DNA of 5,164 bases, from positions 1 to 5,164 of the forward strand of contig CADCRB010000232.1 in NCBI GenBank assembly GCA_902803745.1, written 5' to 3'. Position numbers and translations under genes: made by a program. Each line of letters begins with the position of its first letter. Position 1 is the stretch's first letter. This document shows, in pieces, positions 1 to 4,552 of the stretch. The notes under the pieces were generated by a model, which did no database searches, was not told where the DNA came from, and saw nothing but the letters and a program-made list of their open reading frames with translations. Origin of the DNA: an uncultured Lachnospiraceae bacterium (GTDB lineage: Bacteria > Bacillota > Clostridia > Lachnospirales > Lachnospiraceae).

Positions 1-117
1 AACCCTGCATGGTATATAAGCGATCCCATCCTCCATAACCTCTTTCTGCAGCCTGTGTTCCAGATAGGACTTTTTATAATAAAACTCTTCTTTTTTATTA
101 ATATTTTTCCAGTTCAT
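1..117 (-). CDS. Unidentified protein, N-terminal fragment (runs off left edge)
   Basis: An open minus-strand frame runs from an ATG at 117 to the window edge, giving 39 residues that begin MNWKNINKKEEFYYKK and end ...EDGIAYIPCRV. The composition (many Lys, Glu, Tyr, with an acidic DG turn) looks like a soluble cytoplasmic protein; I see no signal peptide or membrane segment. I do not recognise the family. The start is uncertain: no good Shine-Dalgarno precedes the ATG, and the same frame stays open upstream to a GTG at 168 (17 more residues, VIISSKKISS...). That GTG overlaps the stop of the cysteine-rich frame as GTGA, a layout typical of coupled genes, but it also lacks a clear ribosome binding site. 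It could belong to the same transcript as the Moco operon, since no terminator is visible between them. Confidence 0.45.
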   Translation of the reverse strand, partial: MNWKNINKKEEFYYKKSYLEHRLQKEVMEDGIAYIPCRV

Positions 118-164
118 ATTTGTTAGTCTTTCATTATGACTCGAGATCTTCTTTGATGATATTA

Positions 165-329
165 TCACCGTTCAGATGCTTTTGTCCAACCTACTTCCAG
201 ACAGGATCCTTGGCACTGACTGATGCCGCATAATTTACAGCGAGATTTCGTAAATGCAAGTCCGTTTATTTCCCCGGGGTTAACGTCACAATCCTGAAAA
301 GACAGGTTTTTACGCTGCTGGTGCCGAAG
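165..329 (-). pseudogene. Cysteine-rich reading frame, possible 3' remnant of an unknown gene
   Basis: A 54-codon open frame ending in TGA at 165-167 has no ATG. Its first ~12 codons lie out of frame inside the FGGY-kinase start, so they are probably not genuine. From about base 299 leftward it reads like real protein: a DCDVNPGEINGLAFTKSR stretch followed by four cysteines spaced CX2CX4CX3C (RCKLCGISQCQGSC) and a short tail ending KASER. Such spacing could bind an iron-sulfur cluster or zinc, but I do not recognise the family. It is best explained as the 3' end of another gene joined to a broken kinase gene. A chance open frame is the main alternative. Confidence 0.3.
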
Positions 330-349
330 TCATAGATGATGATATTCAT
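266..349 (-). pseudogene. FGGY-family carbohydrate kinase, truncated 5' remnant
   Basis: Starting at the ATG at 349 the frame reads MNIIIYDFGTSSVKTCLF, which matches the N-terminal phosphate-binding strand-turn of FGGY sugar kinases (hydrophobic strand, then DxGTSSxK and LF). After about residue 20 the family pattern is lost (RIVTLTPGK) and a TAA follows, giving only 27 residues against roughly 450 to 520 for an intact kinase. None of the three frames to its left continues a recognisable kinase. AGAGG lies 12 bases upstream of the ATG, a weak site, and a TAA in the same frame directly precedes the ATG, so the start is not internal. It sits 42 bases after the MOSC–MogA stop on the same strand, with no terminator between. 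The family call is fairly firm for so short a stretch; calling it broken depends on the assembly being right. Confidence 0.55.
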
Positions 350-391
350 TTATCCAATATTCCTCTCGGTTATATTTTTGCGTGTTTTTCT

Positions 392-1366
392 TTATCCGTC
401 GGCTTCACCGCGAAGGATCAGTATCCCATGCTCAAGATTTGGCAGAAGAAAATCAAGACATTCCCTTACCGCTTTAGGACTTCCCGGAAGATTGATTATA
501 AGCGTTGTTTTCCTTATCACACTTACAGCCCTGCTGAACATAGCCTTCGGCGTGATCCTCATGCTGTATGCCCTTATTGCTTCAGCTATGCCGGGTGCAT
601 TCCTGTCCGCTGCGCGAAGCGCTGCCTCGGGCATACGGTCTCTTTCGGAAAAGCCCGTCCCGCCTGTAGTAAATATGATATCACATTCCCCCTCATCCGA
701 TAATCTGATAAGCTCCTCATATATCTGATCCTCTTCATCCGGAAGAAGGAGGCTTTCAGTTATCACATATCCTGCTTTTTCAAGCAGTTCTACGATAAGC
801 GGGCCGCTCTTATCCTCCCTCTCTCCTCTAAATGATCTGTCACTTGAAGTTATCACAGCTGCCCTGAGCAAAGTCCGGCCTGATCCGGCTTCTTCCCCTG
901 GGCCCTCATCTGCTATATTTATTTCATCTCCGCATCTTACATATCCGCCTTCAAGCACTCTTGCAAATACACCCTCATGCGGCATTATGCATTCCCCCGT
1001 AAGCTTTGATATCTCACATCCGCTATGACATTTCTTGCCTATCTGGGTAAGCTCAAGCCTGACATCTCCGATATGAAATCCTGTACCCACGGGAAGTGAA
1101 GCAAGGTCGATACCGGACACCAGCAGGTTTTCGCCAAAGCATCCCGGTACGATCCGTACCCCGCTCTCTTTCTCATCCTTTGATATCCTGGCGATACGTT
1201 CTTTGAACTCCTCAACTTTTTCATAGGAAAGCAGGCTCACCTGTCTTTCGCTTCCGGCATGGGCATCTCCTTTAAGGCCATGATCCTTTATCAAAAGGCA
1301 GCTTCCTATGTCCTGTTTGACAGTACCCTTTTTTTCACTTATACATACTGCTTCTATCCTTCCCAT
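392..1366 (-). CDS. MOSC domain–MogA/MoaB-like molybdopterin adenylyltransferase fusion
   Basis: This 324-residue soluble protein joins two Moco domains. Residues 1 to about 152 form a MOSC domain: GLKGDAHAG at 30-38, the GCFGENL turn at 75-81, and the QIGKKCHSGCEI segment with Cys113 and Cys117, followed by CIMPHEGVFARV (126-137). MOSC domains take part in sulfur transfer to, or handling of, molybdenum cofactor. A Gly/Glu-rich linker (153-164) leads to a MogA/MoaB-type domain (about 165-324), which in characterised homologues adenylylates molybdopterin before metal insertion. Its marks are SSDR (174-177), EDKSGP (184-189), TTGGTGFSERD (233-243) and NLPGSP (292-297). The usual T in RDxTPEA is Met245 here. 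The ATG at 1366 has GGAGGG six bases upstream and lies 3 bases after the moaA stop, so the two are surely co-translated. I know this fusion in clostridial Moco clusters; enzymatic activity here is inferred. Confidence 0.92.
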   Translation of the reverse strand: MGRIEAVCISEKKGTVKQDIGSCLLIKDHGLKGDAHAGSERQVSLLSYEKVEEFKERIARISKDEKESGVRIVPGCFGENLLVSGIDLASLPVGTGFHIGDVRLELTQIGKKCHSGCEISKLTGECIMPHEGVFARVLEGGYVRCGDEINIADEGPGEEAGSGRTLLRAAVITSSDRSFRGEREDKSGPLIVELLEKAGYVITESLLLPDEEDQIYEELIRLSDEGECDIIFTTGGTGFSERDRMPEAALRAADRNAPGIAEAIRAYSMRITPKAMFSRAVSVIRKTTLIINLPGSPKAVRECLDFLLPNLEHGILILRGEADG

Positions 1367-1369
1367 AGC

Positions 1370-2398
1370 TTACCCTCCGATCTCCACCATTTTTCTTTTA
1401 TCATAGTCCGCATCCATTCTTCCGAAGCTGTGAGCTGCCGGTTTCTTCATAATAGCGGATCTTATCATATCTTCAAGCTCGCTATCCGTGGCTCCTCTCC
1501 TCATAGGTGTCTTAAGATCAGCTCCGTCAGGATATTGAAGACATAGCTTAAGATAACCGGCACAGGTAAGCCTCACCCGGCAGCATTCTTCACAAAAGCT
1601 GTGTGATAACGGACTTATGAAGCCTGCCCGGCCCCGGTATCCTTCAAAGGAATAATAAACTGCCGGACCCTTTATTTCTGAAGGATCCGCCTCCATCCTG
1701 GAAGCCTTCCCGTATTTCATTTCAATCATAGCGATAAGCTCAGCCGTCGGGACTCCTTTATATCTCGTGCCGCAGCCAATGGGCATAAGCTCTATGAATC
1801 TTACTGTCAGTCCCCTTTCACCTGCAAAGTCCATAAGCTCCGTGATCTCCCTGTCATTTATATCCTTTACAGGTACGCAGTTAAGCTTTACATCAAGTCC
1901 GGCCAAGACGGCTGCATCTATGCCTTTTATTACCGCATCCACACCGTTCAGTCCGGTAAGTCTCAGGCACGTCTCAGGATCAAGAGTATCAAGGCTGATA
2001 TTGATATCCGAAAGACCTGCTCTCTTCAGTCCTTCCGCAACACTGCATTCAGATTGTATATCATCCATACCTCCATATCTTCCGGTATATTTCTCTGCAA
2101 GCATTATCCAGTTGCTTGTCATAGAGATATTTCCTATTCCGTATTCACTCTTCAGCATCCTGATAGAATCCATAACCCCGCGTCTCACCAGAGGCTCACC
2201 TCCGGTAAGACGAACTCTCTTTATTCCAAGGCCTGTCATGATCCTGACAAGCCGTCCCATCTCTTCAAGGCTCAGGACCTCAGAATGATCCATGTGCTGT
2301 ATGCCATCTGAGGGCATACAGTATCCGCATCTTAAATTGCATTTGTCCGTAAGAGATATCCTGAGGTAATCTATCTCTCTTCCCAAACCGTCTTTCAA
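1370..2398 (-). CDS. moaA: GTP 3',8-cyclase MoaA (radical SAM, Moco step 1)
   Basis: MoaA, with MoaC, converts GTP to cyclic pyranopterin monophosphate, the first step of Moco synthesis, in the cytoplasm. At 342 residues it is of usual length. The radical SAM cluster motif CX3CX2C is Cys20, Cys24, Cys27 (CNLRCGYC); RLTGGEPLVRR follows at 63-73. The second, C-terminal 4Fe-4S site CX2CX13C is Cys269, Cys272, Cys286, with the GTP-contacting arginines in CRVR (274, 276). RFIELMPIG (200-208) and the terminal Gly-Gly (341-342), needed for activity in this family, are present. Odd points: about 18 extra residues (near 103-120) between TSN and LKRAGL, and Trp97 where TTNG normally has Gly. The start is TTG at 2398, overlapping the modB stop as TTGA; AGGAGG lies eight bases upstream, and no ATG precedes the first Cys motif. 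Function is secure; the effect of the insertion is unknown. Confidence 0.96.
   Translation of the reverse strand: MKDGLGREIDYLRISLTDKCNLRCGYCMPSDGIQHMDHSEVLSLEEMGRLVRIMTGLGIKRVRLTGGEPLVRRGVMDSIRMLKSEYGIGNISMTSNWIMLAEKYTGRYGGMDDIQSECSVAEGLKRAGLSDINISLDTLDPETCLRLTGLNGVDAVIKGIDAAVLAGLDVKLNCVPVKDINDREITELMDFAGERGLTVRFIELMPIGCGTRYKGVPTAELIAMIEMKYGKASRMEADPSEIKGPAVYYSFEGYRGRAGFISPLSHSFCEECCRVRLTCAGYLKLCLQYPDGADLKTPMRRGATDSELEDMIRSAIMKKPAAHSFGRMDADYDKRKMVEIGG
1373..1378 (-). promoter_or_regulatory. Ribosome binding site of the MOSC–MogA gene, inside the moaA 3' end
   Basis: The minus strand reads GGAGGG six bases before the ATG at 1366. These six bases are also the GGA and GGG codons for the last two glycines of MoaA, so one sequence serves as catalytic C-terminus codons and Shine-Dalgarno site. 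Confidence 0.85.
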
Positions 2399-3105
2399 GA
2401 CTTGTGCCTCCTGTGCCCAAAGGACGGCAGCCCGGCCTGATCCGGCCTGTCATCAGTATACCGCCTGCCGCTCCAGTAATTCATTATGAGAAGTACAGCA
2501 AGTGAAATAAAAAGGATAATGATAACCCACCGGTAGGCCTCCTGCCTGTTTCCGCTCTGCATTGCCGTATAGACTGCGATAGACATGGTCCTGGTCTTCC
2601 CGGGAATATTTCCGGCTATCATGATGGTAGCTCCGAATTCACCTATGGCTCTCGCAAAGGCAATGATGGTGCCGGCCGCTATCTCCTGCCAGCATAAAGG
2701 AATATAAACCTTCAGAAAAACCTCTTTTTCTCCATATCCGCATATCCTTGCCACATCAACCAGATCCTTGTCAATGCTGTCAAATGCTGCTCTTAGGGTA
2801 CGGTATACGATCGGAAACGAAACAACGCAGGCTGCTGCAACAGCCCCTTTGACGGAAAAAACAATGTCTATTCCGACTGACCTTAGAAACTGTCCTACGG
2901 GTGTATTCTTTCCGAAAAGAATCAAAAGAAAGAATCCTGTAACCGTAGGCGGCAGTACAAGCGGCACGGAGAGCAGGGAATCCCAGAAGAATTTCCCGCG
3001 CTTCGCGCCTGATACAAGCCTTGCCGAAAGCATACCCAGCATAAGGGATAAAGCAGTAGCGAAGACAGCTGTTTTCAGGGATATCCATAATGGCGATATA
3101 TCCAT
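2395..3105 (-). CDS. modB: Molybdate ABC transporter permease ModB
   Basis: ModB is the membrane channel subunit that takes molybdate from ModA and couples to the ATPase ModC. The 236-residue protein has about five hydrophobic segments (roughly 9-31, 44-64, 85-101, 139-163, 193-211). The cytoplasmic EAA loop that docks on the ATPase is visible at about 106-137 (AAFDSIDKDL..., then G123 and YIPL). The ModB-typical run ARAIGEFGATIMIAGN (151-166) and the PGKTRTMSIAVY stretch separate it from sulfate permeases of the CysT/CysW type, though specificity for molybdate over tungstate cannot be read from sequence. The ATG at 3105 has AAGGA six bases upstream overlapping the modA stop; the gap to modA is 9 bases. 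The last ~20 residues (TDDRPDQAGLPSFGHRRHKS) are polar and carry the moaA ribosome binding site. No modC follows: moaA comes next instead. Confidence 0.95.
   Translation of the reverse strand: MDISPLWISLKTAVFATALSLMLGMLSARLVSGAKRGKFFWDSLLSVPLVLPPTVTGFFLLILFGKNTPVGQFLRSVGIDIVFSVKGAVAAACVVSFPIVYRTLRAAFDSIDKDLVDVARICGYGEKEVFLKVYIPLCWQEIAAGTIIAFARAIGEFGATIMIAGNIPGKTRTMSIAVYTAMQSGNRQEAYRWVIIILFISLAVLLIMNYWSGRRYTDDRPDQAGLPSFGHRRHKS
2407..2412 (-). promoter_or_regulatory. Ribosome binding site fixing the moaA TTG start
   Basis: A perfect AGGAGG on the minus strand ends eight bases before the TTG at 2398. It lies within the modB coding region and encodes the Arg-Arg pair near the ModB C-terminus (residues 232-233). 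It is the main evidence for choosing the TTG start. Confidence 0.85.
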
Positions 3106-3111
3106 AACTCT

Positions 3112-3116
3112 TCCTT
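3112..3116 (-). promoter_or_regulatory. Ribosome binding site of modB, overlapping the modA stop
   Basis: AAGGA lies six bases before the modB ATG at 3105. Its first two bases are the last two of the modA TAA, a layout that favours reinitiation by ribosomes finishing modA. Confidence 0.7.
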
Positions 3117-3954
3117 AATCCACAGCTGTGAAACCGTAATCTTCAAATATCTTCATTGCCTCATCACCCTTAAGAAACTCAAGGAATTCCGAAGATATTT
3201 CTTTATTCCCCGATGCTGCAACTATCCCTGCGGGATAAATGACTTTATCACAGGATCCCTCGGGAGCTTCTGCAGCTATCTGAACCTTATCGGAAGTATA
3301 GGCATCCGTAGCATAAACCACTCCGCAGTCTACCGCATCCTCCTCAACCCAGGTCAGCACTGTCCGCACATCCTGTCCGTAATTTGCCTTTGCCTTAACT
3401 TCATCCAGTATCCCAAGCGAAGTGAATACCTGCTCTGCATACTGTCCCGCCGGCACGCTCTCAGGCTCACCGAGTCCGATGATCTTAACCTTGTCCTTTG
3501 CAGCATCTTCAAATGAAGCTATGCCGCTTTCGCTTCCCCTTGGCACCACCATTACTATCTTGTTTTCAAGAAGATTTATGATGCTGTCATCATCCATCAG
3601 TTTTTCTTCCTTCAGGGCATCCATCTGTTTTAATGCAGCCGAAAAAAAGATATCACATGGAGCTCCTTCTTCTATCTGGGTCTGAAGTGCTCCCGAGCTT
3701 CCGAATGAAAAAGCAAGACTCACTCCGGGATGCTCTTTTTCATATACTTCTTTTAATTCATTGCATACATCCGTAAGAGATGCCGCTGCAAGGATCGTGA
3801 TCTCTCCTGTCTTTGATGTTCCCTTTCCCGACGCGCCTCCACAGGCCGTCATAAATAACAAAACTGATGCTGTAAAAATTAATAAAAATGATTTTGTTTT
3901 TGATCTACCATCCAATCTGAATACCTTTTTTATCCGGTTCTTCTTTATTTTCAT
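3115..3954 (-). CDS. modA: Molybdate-binding lipoprotein ModA
   Basis: ModA is the extracellular solute-binding protein that captures molybdate and delivers it to ModB. The 279-residue product has a basic N-terminus, a hydrophobic stretch (23-35) and a lipobox ending in Cys38 (FMTAC), so the mature protein should be anchored to the outer face of the membrane, as in a Gram-positive. The oxyanion-binding fold shows in ILAAASLTDV (54-63, with Ser59), SFGSSGALQTQI (83-94, Ser86/87), CDIFFSAA (100-107), QDVRTVLTWVEE and CGVVYATDA, whose Val and Tyr match ligand positions known in E. coli ModA. The ATG at 3954 has AAGGGAG six bases upstream and makes a 50-base overlap with moaC. A TTG at 3915, with AAAAGG eight bases upstream, would give a more usual signal peptide and an 11-base overlap; I prefer the ATG. 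Tungstate binding is not excluded. Confidence 0.94.
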   Translation of the reverse strand: MKIKKNRIKKVFRLDGRSKTKSFLLIFTASVLLFMTACGGASGKGTSKTGEITILAAASLTDVCNELKEVYEKEHPGVSLAFSFGSSGALQTQIEEGAPCDIFFSAALKQMDALKEEKLMDDDSIINLLENKIVMVVPRGSESGIASFEDAAKDKVKIIGLGEPESVPAGQYAEQVFTSLGILDEVKAKANYGQDVRTVLTWVEEDAVDCGVVYATDAYTSDKVQIAAEAPEGSCDKVIYPAGIVAASGNKEISSEFLEFLKGDEAMKIFEDYGFTAVD

Positions 3955-4504
3955 TCAGGTCTCCCTTTTCTGTTTTGATCTGTTTTTCCTCTTTTATGAT
4001 TTCGATATGATCCTTATGCTCCGGCACGGGATCAGGAATAAAATGTCCGCTCCTGCCGCCATCCTTCTCTTTAAGAGAGATGTCGGATATGACCATGGCC
4101 TTATCCAGGGCCTTACACATATCATAAATAGTCAGCAGGGCAACACTCACTCCTGTAAGCGCTTCCATTTCGGCTCCGGTCTTCCCCATAAGCCTTACTT
4201 CACACTCACAGCGTATATAACCCCTGTCAGGGCATACCTCAAGATCTATACTCACTTTTGTAAGCTGAAGAGGATGACAGAGCGGGATGAGATCAGATGT
4301 CTTTTTGGCAGCCATGATCCCGGCTATCCTTGCTGCAGCAAGGACATCGCCCTTGGCAGCGCTGCCCTCTGATACCGCCTTCAGGGCTGAGCCGTTCATA
4401 TGTATCAAACCGCCGGCCCTTGCCATTCTGTATGTCACATCCTTCTCCGTGACATCCACCATCACTGCACTGCCTTTCTCATCCACATGTGACAATAAAC
4501 TCAT
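3905..4504 (-). CDS. moaC: Cyclic pyranopterin monophosphate synthase MoaC
   Basis: MoaC converts the MoaA product 3',8-cyclo-GTP to cyclic pyranopterin monophosphate in the cytoplasm. With the ATG at 4504 the protein has 199 residues and its active-site residues fall at the same numbers as in E. coli: Lys51, His77 (in SDLIPLCHPL, 70-79), Glu112 and Glu114 (TGAEMEALT), Asp128 and Lys131 (YDMCKA), Lys147. The ATG is chosen because GGAGG lies five bases upstream and the product opens MSLLSHVDEKG, as is usual; a TTG at 4516 would add only four residues and would swallow the ribosome binding site. The MoaC fold ends near SGHF (152-155). Residues 156-199 are a Lys/Glu-rich, probably unstructured extension, unlike the 161-residue E. 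coli protein, and its last 16 codons overlap the start of modA in another frame. Confidence 0.96.
   Translation of the reverse strand: MSLLSHVDEKGSAVMVDVTEKDVTYRMARAGGLIHMNGSALKAVSEGSAAKGDVLAAARIAGIMAAKKTSDLIPLCHPLQLTKVSIDLEVCPDRGYIRCECEVRLMGKTGAEMEALTGVSVALLTIYDMCKALDKAMVISDISLKEKDGGRSGHFIPDPVPEHKDHIEIIKEEKQIKTEKGDLNENKEEPDKKGIQIGW
3961..3967 (-). promoter_or_regulatory. Ribosome binding site of modA, inside moaC
   Basis: AAGGGAG ends six bases before the ATG at 3954 and lies within the moaC reading frame (the EKGD codons of the MoaC tail). It supports the ATG over the alternative TTG at 3915. Confidence 0.7.
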
Positions 4505-4509
4505 ATCAT

Positions 4510-4514
4510 CCTCC
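4510..4514 (-). promoter_or_regulatory. Ribosome binding site fixing the moaC start
   Basis: GGAGG on the minus strand ends five bases before the ATG at 4504. It decides this start over the in-frame TTG at 4516, which overlaps it. Confidence 0.8.
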
Positions 4515-4525
4515 AATCCTGTTTT

Positions 4526-4548
4526 AAAAAATATCTCTGTATTCAGAG
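4526..4548 (-). terminator. Small hairpin plus U-run before moaC (weak terminator or attenuator)
   Basis: In the 48-base gap between the MoeA-like gene and moaC the minus strand reads CTCTG-AATA-CAGAG (4548 to 4535), a perfect 5-bp stem with a 4-base loop, then ATA and six T (4531 to 4526). The shape is that of an intrinsic terminator, but the stem is short, so it is more likely a partial attenuator, a processing or stability element, or chance. Confidence 0.3.
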
Positions 4549-4552
4549 CAAC

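Noticed and set aside
154..168. Near-palindrome TGATGATATTATCA as an operator
   Set aside because: Arms are imperfect and AT-rich, and it sits within a possible coding junction; chance is likely.
350..391. Terminator after the MOSC–MogA gene
   Set aside because: I see no stem-loop in these 42 bases, only A-rich sequence on the coding strand.
336..728. Plus-strand open frame of 130 codons with a hydrophobic N-terminus
   Set aside because: It lies opposite the MogA-like domain, whose motifs are clear; no ribosome binding site and no family pattern.
1767..2288. Plus-strand open frame of 173 codons
   Set aside because: Antisense to moaA; Ser/Pro-rich composition typical of a shadow frame.
3924..3932. 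A AAA AAG slippery heptamer in the moaC/modA overlap
   Set aside because: In the modA frame a -1 shift would only join the MoaC frame and stop 6 codons later, and no stimulatory hairpin is evident; a MoaC–ModA fusion would bury a signal peptide, so programmed frameshifting is not plausible.
3761..4372. Plus-strand open frame of 203 codons
   Set aside because: Antisense to moaC and modA, both secure by motif; no supporting start signal.
4505..4516. TTG at 4516 as the moaC start
   Set aside because: It overlaps the GGAGG site, and numbering from the ATG at 4504 matches E. coli MoaC exactly.
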